Part shown: piece after piece, positions 9,630-16,492 of the stretch | Position numbering within the stretch: the stretch's first letter is position 1 | Layout: each line of letters begins with the position of its first letter | Source of the DNA: a bacterium | GTDB lineage: Bacteria; Bacillota; Clostridia; Christensenellales; Aristaeellaceae | Assembly: GCA_004563405.1 (NCBI GenBank) | Contig: SFTH01000001.1 | Span: 131,615-195,614 of the forward strand | Reading direction: 5' to 3' | Length of the DNA stretch: 64,000 bases | Translations under genes and position numbers: made by a program | The notes under the pieces: model-generated | Databases searched by the model: none | Told to the model about the DNA's origin: nothing | The model's input: the letters and a program-made list of their open reading frames with translations, nothing else

Positions 9630-10889
9630 ATGGGAATGACCATGACTCAGAAGATACTGGCCGCGCACGCGGGGCTCGAGAGCGTCCGGGCCGGCGACCT
9701 GATCGAGGCAAAGCTGGATCTGGTGCTCGGCAACGACGTGACCACGCCCGTGGCCATCGACGTATTTGACAAGGCGGGCTTCAAGCGCGTGTTCGACCCG
9801 GAGCGCATCGCCATCGTGCTGGACCACTACACGCCCTGCAAGGACATCAAGTCCGCCCAGCTGTGCAAGACGGCCCGGGATTTCGCCCGGCGCTTCGGAA
9901 TCACCCACTTCTTCGACGTGGGACAGGTGGGCATCGAGCATGCGCTGCTGCCGGAGCAGGGCCTCGTGGCCCCCGGCGACTGCATCATCGGCGCGGACAG
10001 CCACACCTGCACCTACGGCGCGCTGGGCGCGTTCTCCACGGGCGTCGGCTCCACCGACATGGCCGCGGGCATGGCCGCAGGCGAAAACTGGTTCAAGGTG
10101 CCCTCCGCCATCAAGGTGGTGCTCAAGGGCAAGCTCCGGCCCTGGGTCAGCGGCAAGGACGTGATTCTGCACCTGATCGGGCAGATCGGCGTGGATGGCG
10201 CGCTGTACAGGTCGCTGGAGTTCATCGGAGAGGGCGTGCACGAGCTCTCCATGGACGACCGCTTCACCATCGCCAACATGGCCATCGAGGCCGGCGGCAA
10301 GAACGGCATCTTCCCCGTGGACGACAGGACCATCGAATACATCTCCAGGCGCGTGCAGCGGCCCTACGCGGTCTACGAGGCCGATCCCGACGCGGAGTAT
10401 GAGCGCGAGGTGGTCATCGACCTGGACGCCCTCGAACCCACCGTGGCCCTGCCGCACTTGCCCTCCAACACCAGGCCCGTGCGCGAGGTGCAGGGCCTGC
10501 CGATCCAGCAGGTGGTCATCGGCTCCTGCACCAACGGCCGCATCTCCGATTTGCGCGTCGCGGCCGGAATCCTCAAGGGGCGCAGGGTGGCCGACGGCGT
10601 GCGCTGCATCGTCATTCCCGCCACCCAGCAGATCTACATGGACTGCATCCGCGAGGGCCTGACGGAGATCTTCATCAACGCCGGCTGCGCCGTTTCCACG
10701 CCCACCTGCGGCCCCTGCCTGGGCGGCCACATGGGCTGCATGTGCGAGGGCGAGCGCGCCGTCGCCACCACGAACCGCAACTTTGTCGGCCGCATGGGAC
10801 ACGTCAAGAGCGAGGTCATCCTTGCCAGTCCCGCCGTCGCCGCGGCGTCCGCCGTCAAGGGCTGCGTCGCCTCGCCGACGGATCTGTGA
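9630..10889 (+). CDS. leuC: 3-isopropylmalate dehydratase large subunit
   Basis: A 419-residue aconitase-family subunit that, with LeuD, isomerises 2- to 3-isopropylmalate in leucine synthesis. The three [4Fe-4S] ligands are visible: Cys in IGSCTNGR (about 299), and the pair in TPTCGPCLGG (about 359 and 362). Other family motifs are GADSHTCTYGALGAFSTGVGSTD and VDDRTIEY. The start MGMTMTQKILAAHAGLE is typical of the clostridial/archaeal-type LeuC. GAGGAGGT lies 8 nt before the ATG, inside the tail of the truncated ilvB. The gene is complete. leuA and leuB are not in this window. Confidence 0.95.
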   Translation: MGMTMTQKILAAHAGLESVRAGDLIEAKLDLVLGNDVTTPVAIDVFDKAGFKRVFDPERIAIVLDHYTPCKDIKSAQLCKTARDFARRFGITHFFDVGQVGIEHALLPEQGLVAPGDCIIGADSHTCTYGALGAFSTGVGSTDMAAGMAAGENWFKVPSAIKVVLKGKLRPWVSGKDVILHLIGQIGVDGALYRSLEFIGEGVHELSMDDRFTIANMAIEAGGKNGIFPVDDRTIEYISRRVQRPYAVYEADPDAEYEREVVIDLDALEPTVALPHLPSNTRPVREVQGLPIQQVVIGSCTNGRISDLRVAAGILKGRRVADGVRCIVIPATQQIYMDCIREGLTEIFINAGCAVSTPTCGPCLGGHMGCMCEGERAVATTNRNFVGRMGHVKSEVILASPAVAAASAVKGCVASPTDL

Positions 10890-10906
10890 GAAGGGAGGAA
10901 GGCACA

Positions 10907-11410
10907 ATGGTCAACGCAAGAGTCTTCAAATACGGCGACAACGTCGATACCGATGTGATCATTCCGGCGCGCTACCTCAACGCGCCCTCTCCGGAGGAGC
11001 TCGCGAAGCACTGCATGGAGGACATTGACCCCGAGTTCACCGCGAAGGTGCAGGCGGGCGACGTCATCGTGGGCGGCGCGAACTTCGGCTGCGGTTCCTC
11101 TCGGGAGCACGCGCCCATCGCCATCCGCGCCTGCGGCGTGCGCTGCGTCATTGCGGCGAGCTTCGCGCGCATCTTCTACCGCAACGCCATCAACATCGGC
11201 TTTCCGATTCTCGAGTGCCCCGAGGCTGCGGCGGAGATTCAGAACGGCGATCGCGTGTCGGTGGATTTCGACAGCGGCGTCATCCGGGACGAGACCACCG
11301 GCCGGAGCTATCAGGCCGTGGCATTCCCTGCGTTCATCAACCGCATCATCGAGCACGACGGCCTGCTGCCCTACCTGAAGGCGCGCCAGGACGACGAGGA
11401 AGCAGAATAA
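10907..11410 (+). CDS. leuD: 3-isopropylmalate dehydratase small subunit
   Basis: A 167-residue swivel-domain subunit of isopropylmalate isomerase. The ATG at 10907 (MVNARVFKYGDNVDTDVIIPARYLN) follows GGGAGGAAGG; the frame is open further upstream inside leuC without a start signal. The substrate-binding loop GGANFGCGSSREHAPIA and the segment RNAINIGFPILEC are conserved. It lies 17 nt after leuC and is followed by a terminator. Complete and apparently functional, in contrast to the ilv genes around it. Confidence 0.95.
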   Translation: MVNARVFKYGDNVDTDVIIPARYLNAPSPEELAKHCMEDIDPEFTAKVQAGDVIVGGANFGCGSSREHAPIAIRACGVRCVIAASFARIFYRNAINIGFPILECPEAAAEIQNGDRVSVDFDSGVIRDETTGRSYQAVAFPAFINRIIEHDGLLPYLKARQDDEEAE

Positions 11411-11425
11411 GGCGGACGCGCGCAG

Positions 11426-11493
11426 AGGCGCAGCGCGCCGCGACGCTTCGGACTGCGGAGCGCCCGGCGCGGGCGCCGCTGCGCCTGTTTTTT
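11426..11493 (+). terminator. Probable terminator after leuD
   Basis: AGGCGCAGCG at 11426-11435 pairs with CGCTGCGCCT at 11477-11486, with further GC-rich pairing in the 41-nt interior, then GTTTTTT. It separates leuCD from the DUF815 gene. Confidence 0.6.
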
Positions 11494-11512
11494 ACGGGAA
11501 AGGTGGAGTTCT

Positions 11513-12823
11513 ATGTACCGCGAAACCTCCAAACTGCTGCTCTACAGCAACCTGGGCGAGGACAGCATCCTGCTGCGCCTGTCGGGCATCTTTTTCGACT
11601 GGGAGCATCGCCGCTGCGAGAAGAGCGAGCTCATCCGCCGCATCTTTGTGGAGATCAAGCGCATCCTCGATCTGGCCACGACCTACGGCTTTGACGCGAA
11701 CCTCTGGCACAACTATCTGACCTTCGTGCTGATGACCAACGAAAACTCCTTCAGCCTGACCTGTGAATATGTCGGGGCGAGTGAGGGTTCGGTCAATCAC
11801 TTTGCGAAGGCGGACTTCCGCATCTTCAAAAATCTGTTCGACTTTGACTTCGCGCCCATCGAGGCCGACCTGGGCGTGGACTGCTTCAGCGTGCTCTCCA
11901 ATTACCGCGCCATTCCCAAGCGCGCGCAGATGTACTACCGCAACGTCAGCGAGAAGGTGCGCGCCCTGAGCGCCGCCATCGAGGCCGCCCGGGACGAGGA
12001 GGAGATCTTCGATCTCGTCACCGCCCACTGCCGGGACTGCGGCGTGGGCATGTTCGGCCTGAACCGGGCGTTCCGCATCCGCGAGGCGGCGGACGGCGGC
12101 GTGGAGTTCTGCGCCATCAACAACATCGACGCGGTGGTCCTGGACGATCTGATCGGCTACGAGATTCAGAAGCAGGCGCTTCGGGAGAACACCGAGGCCT
12201 TCGTGCAGGGGCGCGGTTGCAACAACATGCTGCTCTACGGCGACGCGGGCACCGGAAAATCCACCTCCGTCAAGGCCATCCTGAACGAATACTGCGATCA
12301 GGGGCTGCGGATGATTGAAATCTACAAGCACCAGTTCGGCCTGCTGTCCGAGGTCATCGCCCAGGTGAAGAACCGCAACTACCGCTTCATGATCTTCATC
12401 GACGATCTCTCCTTCGAGGAAAACGAGGTGGAGTACAAGTTCCTCAAGGCGGTCATTGAGGGTGGCGTGGAGACCCGGCCGGACAACGTGCTGATCTGCG
12501 CGACCTCCAACCGGCGACACCTGATCCGGGAGACCTGGAAGGACCGCAACGACATGGAATTCAACGACGACGTGCACCGCTCCGACACCATGGAGGAGAA
12601 GCTGTCGCTGGCCGCGCGCTTCGGCTGCGCCATCAATTATTCCACCCCTGACCGGAAGCAGTACCACGCGATCGTCAAGGGCATCGCCGCGCGCTGCGGC
12701 GATCTGGGCCTCAGCGAGGAGGCCCTGCTGCTGGAGGCCAACAAGTGGGAAATCCGGCACGGCGGCGTCTCCGGCCGCACCGCGCAGCAGTTCATCAACC
12801 ATCTCGCCGGAGCGAAAAAATGA
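11513..12823 (+). CDS. DUF815-family AAA+ ATP-binding protein
   Basis: A 436-residue protein of the DUF815 family of AAA-type ATPases, widespread in Clostridia and without an agreed function. Walker A GDAGTGKS is near residue 243, Walker B is FMIFIDDLSFEENE, and sensor-1 is ICATSNRRHLI. The first 200 residues are an all-helical domain without a recognised motif. AGGTGGAG lies about 5 nt before the ATG. It follows the leuD terminator and is 19 nt upstream of the ilvA remnant, so the two may be co-transcribed. A role in protein or complex remodelling is inference only. Confidence 0.85.
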   Translation: MYRETSKLLLYSNLGEDSILLRLSGIFFDWEHRRCEKSELIRRIFVEIKRILDLATTYGFDANLWHNYLTFVLMTNENSFSLTCEYVGASEGSVNHFAKADFRIFKNLFDFDFAPIEADLGVDCFSVLSNYRAIPKRAQMYYRNVSEKVRALSAAIEAARDEEEIFDLVTAHCRDCGVGMFGLNRAFRIREAADGGVEFCAINNIDAVVLDDLIGYEIQKQALRENTEAFVQGRGCNNMLLYGDAGTGKSTSVKAILNEYCDQGLRMIEIYKHQFGLLSEVIAQVKNRNYRFMIFIDDLSFEENEVEYKFLKAVIEGGVETRPDNVLICATSNRRHLIRETWKDRNDMEFNDDVHRSDTMEEKLSLAARFGCAINYSTPDRKQYHAIVKGIAARCGDLGLSEEALLLEANKWEIRHGGVSGRTAQQFINHLAGAKK

Positions 12824-12842
12824 AAGAGAGGCGTCCCTTCCC

Positions 12843-13379
12843 ATGGTTACGCTCGATAAGATCTATCATGCCGCATATGTGCTCAAGCAGGTTGCGCGCA
12901 GGACAGAGTTGATCTATGTGGACCAGGTGGTCACCGTCAGCGAGGACGAAATCGCCGCCGCGATTCTGACGCTCATCGAGAAGCAGAAGCTCATCGCGGA
13001 GGGCGCGGGCGCGGTCAGCGTCGCCGCCACGCTGTTTGACAGGCTGCCCATTGAGGGCAAAAAGGTGGTCTGCATCATATCGGGCGGCAACATCGACGTC
13101 AACATCCTCTCCCGGGTCATCACCCGCGGACTGGTCACCGCCGGACGCAACGCCATGCTGCAGATTGCGCTGGAGGACAAGCCCGGCCAGTTGCTGGGCG
13201 TGAGCCGCATCGTCTCCGAATGTGGCGCGAACGTGGTCTCCGTGCACCACGAGCGCTCCGACGCCAACATGGCCGTCACCAGCTGCTTTCTGATGCTGGG
13301 CCTGGAGACGTGCGATTTTGAGCAGATTGCCGAGATCCGCGAGGCCCTGACCCGCGCGGGCTTCCGGATTGTGAACTGA
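12843..13379 (+). pseudogene. ilvA: Threonine dehydratase with internal deletion of the catalytic core; ACT domain kept
   Basis: 178 residues. The first 25 (MVTLDKIYHAAYVLKQVARR, then TELIY) match the conserved N-terminus of threonine ammonia-lyase. From residue 26 the sequence jumps to the end of the catalytic domain (VDQVVTVSEDEIAAAIL, LIAEGAGAVSVAA, CIISGGNIDVNIL) and then an intact C-terminal ACT domain (LQIALEDKPGQLLGVSRIV). About 200 residues are missing, including the SFKxRGA segment with the PLP lysine, so it cannot deaminate threonine. The reading frame is preserved across the junction at the Tyr codon near 12918, and the ribosome site and start are intact. Either a real in-frame deletion or an assembly error. 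Confidence 0.8.
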
Positions 13380-13427
13380 CGCGCGGCGCCCCCTGCCTCC
13401 ACGCTGGAGCAAATGAAAAAAGCAAGA

Positions 13428-13462
13428 GAAGGTCCCGGCCGCGTTATGCGGCCGGGACCTTC
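13428..13462 (-). terminator. Terminator hairpin of the HdeD-like gene
   Basis: A 15-bp perfect stem (GAAGGTCCCGGCCGC) with a 5-nt loop lies between convergent genes. On the minus strand it is followed by TCTTGCTTTTTT, so it best serves the leftward gene; it may also stop the rightward transcript. Confidence 0.65.
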
Positions 13463-13512
13463 AGTTCGCCCGAGGCACGTGGAGTCCTTCGCGCATCAAT
13501 CGTGCCCGGACC

Positions 13513-14100
13513 TTACTTGTCCTCCTCGAACTCCACGAAAAAGGCGTCGCGGGCCTTTTTGAAGCTGTAGAGGGAGGCCAGATCCTGTACGCCCTCGATC
13601 AGCAGCGCCGCGCCGATGATGCGCATCAGCAGCAGGGCGGTGGAGAAGGGATTGCAGAGGATGACCGTGCCCAGCGCGATGGAGATCACCGCGGCGACCA
13701 GCTCCAGATACCAGTGGCGCGCGTTCATGCGCTTCAGACTCAGGGTGGTCTGTACCTTGGCGATGCCGCCCAGCAGCACCACCAGGCCGAAGAACACGGG
13801 CAGCAGGGAGATCAGGAAATCCTTGAGGATGATGACCAGTATGCCCCCCACGATCCATACGAGGCCGATGGACAGATCAAAGCCAAAGATGGCCGCGCGC
13901 GCGTCCAGCGTGAAGTAGCGCACCACATGCACGATGCCGATGATGATGCCGATCGCGCCGATGCCGCACAGCACCACCGACGCCGCCACGCCCGGCAGAA
14001 TCAGCAGCACCAGGCCCAGCACGATGGCCGCCAGGCCGATGGTGAGCTCCTGCCAGCTGAGCTTCAGCTCCTTGCCGAAGATCTTGGGATTTTTTGCCAT
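13513..14100 (-). CDS. HdeD/DUF308-family membrane protein
   Basis: A 195-residue integral membrane protein. About six hydrophobic segments are arranged as repeated helix pairs with GxxxxG-type packing, as in the HdeD (acid-resistance) / DUF308 family. Examples are LTIGLAAIVLGLVLLILPGVA and LSIGLVWIVGGILVIILKDF. The start at 14100 (MAKNPKIFGKELKLSW) has GGAGGTG on the minus strand; the frame is open upstream without a ribosome site. It is alone between a terminator and the divergent iscR promoter. The E. coli relative protects against acid stress, but the family is broad and that role should not be assumed here. Confidence 0.8.
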   Translation of the reverse strand: MAKNPKIFGKELKLSWQELTIGLAAIVLGLVLLILPGVAASVVLCGIGAIGIIIGIVHVVRYFTLDARAAIFGFDLSIGLVWIVGGILVIILKDFLISLLPVFFGLVVLLGGIAKVQTTLSLKRMNARHWYLELVAAVISIALGTVILCNPFSTALLLMRIIGAALLIEGVQDLASLYSFKKARDAFFVEFEEDK

Positions 14101-14196
14101 AAACTGACACCTCCGCCGTTGTTTTGCCCCTATTATAACATTCTGCGGCGGCATTTTCAACATGCGTTAAATTCCTATGAAAAACATCGGGATTGA

Positions 14197-14225
14197 TTGA
14201 CAGCCTCGGTGCGCGGTGATATTAT
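14197..14225 (+). promoter_or_regulatory. Promoter of the isc operon
   Basis: TTGACA (14197-14202), 17-nt spacer, TATTAT (14220-14225), with TG upstream of the -10 (extended). It precedes the iscR operator dyad. Confidence 0.75.
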
Positions 14226-14238
14226 ATTCGAGGATAAG

Positions 14239-14255
14239 CCGAGTGAAACACTCGG
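14239..14255 (+). promoter_or_regulatory. Operator dyad, probable Rrf2/IscR binding site
   Basis: A perfect dyad CCGAGTG-AAA-CACTCGG lies just downstream of the -10, across the expected start of transcription. Autorepression by an Fe-S-sensing Rrf2 protein at this position is the usual design in Clostridia. The assignment of the protein is inferred from position. Confidence 0.65.
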
Positions 14256-14277
14256 AATTGATGCAGGGAGGTGAGCG

Positions 14278-14715
14278 GTGGTGAAGCTGTCCACGCGCGG
14301 GCGCTACGGCATCCATGCGATGTACGATCTGGCGGAGCACTACGGCGACGGGCCCCAGTCCATCAAGTGCATCGCGGAGCGCCAGGGCATCCCCGAGGCC
14401 TATCTGGAGCAGCTGATCGCCGTGCTCCGGCGGGAGAAGCTGGTCATCAGCAACCGGGGCGCCCAGGGGGGTTACCGCCTGGTGCGTCCGCCGGGGGAAG
14501 TCACCGTGGGCGAGGTGCTGCGGGCCCTGGAGGGCGGCCTCAACCTGGTGGATTGCCTGCTGGAGGAGGAGAGCTGCGGCAAGAGCTGCGCCTGCCCCTC
14601 GCGCATCGTGTGGATGAAGATCCGGGACGGGCTCAACAGCATCGTCGACGGCATCACCCTGCAGGATATGATCGACGAATACAGGTGCCAGATGGCACAG
14701 GGGGAAGAAATATGA
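14278..14715 (+). CDS. iscR: Rrf2-family Fe-S-responsive repressor (IscR-like)
   Basis: A 145-residue winged-helix regulator (MVKLSTRGRYGIHAMYDLAEHYG). Residues 1-75 form the HTH, with the recognition region IPEAYLEQLIAVLRREKLVISNRGAQGGY. A three-cysteine cluster (DCLLEEESCGKSCACP, near 92-106) matches the spacing of [2Fe-2S] ligands in IscR. The start is GTG at 14278 or the adjacent GTG at 14281, both served by GGGAGGTGA. Its stop overlaps the nifS start (ATGA), so it is cotranscribed with the Fe-S genes it probably represses when clusters are plentiful. The dyad at 14239-14255 is the likely operator. Confidence 0.9.
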   Translation: MVKLSTRGRYGIHAMYDLAEHYGDGPQSIKCIAERQGIPEAYLEQLIAVLRREKLVISNRGAQGGYRLVRPPGEVTVGEVLRALEGGLNLVDCLLEEESCGKSCACPSRIVWMKIRDGLNSIVDGITLQDMIDEYRCQMAQGEEI

Positions 14716-15890
14716 AGCGAATCTATATGGATAACGGCGCGACCACCCGCGTGACCGAGCCTGTTTTTGAGGCGATGAAGCCCTACTTCTGCGAAATCTA
14801 CGGCAATCCGTCCTCCGCCCACGGCTTCGGCTACGAATCCCGCCACGCGGTGGACGCGGCGCGCGCGCAGGTGGCGAAGGCCATCAACGCGGACGCAAAT
14901 GAAATCTACTTCACCGGCTGCGGCACCGAGTCCGACAACTGGGCGGTGCGCGGCGCGGCCTACGCAAACCTCAAGAAGGGCCGCCACATCATCACCACGA
15001 CCATCGAGCACCACGCCATCCTGCACACCTGCCAGCAGCTGGAGAAGGAGGGCTTCGAGGTCACCTACCTGCCGGTGGACGAATTCGGCTTTGTGACCGC
15101 CGCGCAGCTGGATGCGGCCATCCGGCCGGACACCACCCTCGTGAGCATCATGACCGCCAACAACGAGATCGGCACCATCGAGCCCATCGCGGAGCTGGCC
15201 GCAGTGTGCAAGGCGCGCGGCGTTCTGTTCCACACCGACGCGGTGCAGGCCATCGGCAGCGTGAAGATCGACGTGAAGGATATGCAGATCGACATGCTGA
15301 GCATGTCCGGCCACAAGTTCCACGCGCCCAAGGGCGTGGGCGTGCTCTACATCCGCAAGGGTGTGAAGCTCCAGCGCTTCATGAACGGCGGCGCGCAGGA
15401 GCGCACCCAGCGCGCGGGCACCGAGAACCTGGCCTCCATCGTTGGCATCGGCAAGGCCATCGAGCTGGCCACCGCGGACATTGACGGCCACAACGAAAAG
15501 CTCTCCGCCATCCGCGACCACATGATCGGGCGCATCCTGAAGGAGATTCCCTACAGCCGCCTGAACGGCCATCCCACCACCCGCCTGCCCGGAAACGTGA
15601 ACGTGTGCTTCCGCTTCATCGAGGGCGAGAGCCTGCTGATGCTGCTGGACGCGAAGGGCATTGCGGCCTCCTCCGGTTCCGCCTGCACCAGCGGCTCGCT
15701 GGATCCCAGCCATGTGCTGCTGGCCATCGGCCTGCCCCACGAGATCGCCCACGGCTCTCTGCGCCTCTCCCTGAGCGAGGAGAACACCATGGAGGAAGCG
15801 GACTTTGTGGTGGACAACCTGGTGGAGATCGTGGCGCGGCTGCGCTCCATGTCCCCGCTGTACGACGACTTTATCAAGGAAAACAAGTAA
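14712..15890 (+). CDS. nifS: Cysteine desulfurase (NifS/IscS family)
   Basis: A 392-residue PLP enzyme that takes sulfur from cysteine for Fe-S cluster assembly. The ATG at 14712 overlaps the iscR stop by 4 nt. Key features are IEHHAIL with the PLP-stacking His, the Asp in HTDAVQAIG, the Schiff-base Lys in SGHKFHAPKGVG, and the catalytic Cys in SSGSACTSGSLDPSHVL. The short loop around the Cys and the NGGAQERTQRAGTENLASIVG segment mark the class I NifS/IscS group. It is followed 32 nt later by the scaffold gene, giving an iscR-nifS-nifU operon. Confidence 0.95.
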   Translation: MKRIYMDNGATTRVTEPVFEAMKPYFCEIYGNPSSAHGFGYESRHAVDAARAQVAKAINADANEIYFTGCGTESDNWAVRGAAYANLKKGRHIITTTIEHHAILHTCQQLEKEGFEVTYLPVDEFGFVTAAQLDAAIRPDTTLVSIMTANNEIGTIEPIAELAAVCKARGVLFHTDAVQAIGSVKIDVKDMQIDMLSMSGHKFHAPKGVGVLYIRKGVKLQRFMNGGAQERTQRAGTENLASIVGIGKAIELATADIDGHNEKLSAIRDHMIGRILKEIPYSRLNGHPTTRLPGNVNVCFRFIEGESLLMLLDAKGIAASSGSACTSGSLDPSHVLLAIGLPHEIAHGSLRLSLSEENTMEEADFVVDNLVEIVARLRSMSPLYDDFIKENK

Positions 15891-15922
15891 ACAAGCTGTC
15901 ATAGATTTTAGGAGGCGTCATT

Positions 15923-16342
15923 ATGGAATATACCGAGCAGGTCATGGACCACTTCATGAATCCCCGGAACATGGGCGAGATGGAGAATGCCGACGGCGTG
16001 GGCACCGTGGGCAACGCCAAGTGCGGCGACATCATGCGCATCTACATCAAGGTTGAGGACAATGTGATCACCGACGTGAAGTTCAAGACCTTCGGCTGCG
16101 GCGCGGCCATCGCCACCTCCAGCAAGGCCACCGAGCTGGTGAAGGGCAAGACCATCGACGAGGCGCTCACCATCACCAACAAGATGGTCATGGACGCGCT
16201 GGGCGGACTGCCGCCGGTGAAGGTGCACTGCTCCGTGCTGGCCGAGGAGGCCCTGCACGCCGCCATTCAGGACTACAAGGATCGCCTGGAGAAGGGCGAG
16301 AAGCCGGCCTCCGAGGAGGACGAGGAGGTTCGCTACGTCTGA
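15923..16342 (+). CDS. nifU: Fe-S cluster scaffold protein (NifU N-domain / IscU)
   Basis: A 139-residue scaffold on which [2Fe-2S] clusters are built with sulfur from NifS. The three conserved cysteines are visible: GNAKCGDIM, TFGCGAAIA and VHCSVLAEEAL. The N-terminus YTEQVMDHFMNPRNMGEME is diagnostic. AGGAGGCG precedes the ATG. The usual Asp beside the first Cys is present (CGD). The C-terminal acidic tail (EEDEEVRYV) is ordinary for clostridial forms. It is the last gene of the operon. Confidence 0.95.
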   Translation: MEYTEQVMDHFMNPRNMGEMENADGVGTVGNAKCGDIMRIYIKVEDNVITDVKFKTFGCGAAIATSSKATELVKGKTIDEALTITNKMVMDALGGLPPVKVHCSVLAEEALHAAIQDYKDRLEKGEKPASEEDEEVRYV

Positions 16343-16360
16343 TCTTCGGACGCACGACGG

Positions 16361-16396
16361 GGGAGGAGCGGGTTTGCCGCGCCTCTCCCTTCTCTA
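16361..16396 (+). terminator. Possible terminator after nifU
   Basis: GGGAGGAGCGGG pairs imperfectly (two mismatches) with CCGCGCCTCTCCC and is followed by TTCTCTATT. It is a moderate hairpin with a weak U-run. Confidence 0.4.
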
Positions 16397-16398
16397 TT

Positions 16399-16420
16399 GC
16401 GTTTGTCAATTGACAAACGC
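16399..16420. promoter_or_regulatory. Perfect 22-bp palindrome overlapping the hflX -35
   Basis: The two arms are GCGTTTGTCAA and TTGACAAACGC with no spacer. The right arm contains the -35 hexamer TTGACA. There is no U-run, so it looks like a repressor operator rather than a terminator. The cognate regulator is unknown. Confidence 0.55.
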
Positions 16421-16438
16421 GGGAAAATAGGCTATGAT
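16410..16438 (+). promoter_or_regulatory. Promoter of hflX
   Basis: TTGACA (16410-16415), 17-nt spacer, TATGAT (16433-16438), about 55 bp upstream of the ATG at 16493. Confidence 0.75.
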
Positions 16439-16492
16439 CGCAGAAGATATGCGAATTGAAGCGGCGACCTGTGCGCCATCGGAGGTTTTGCG

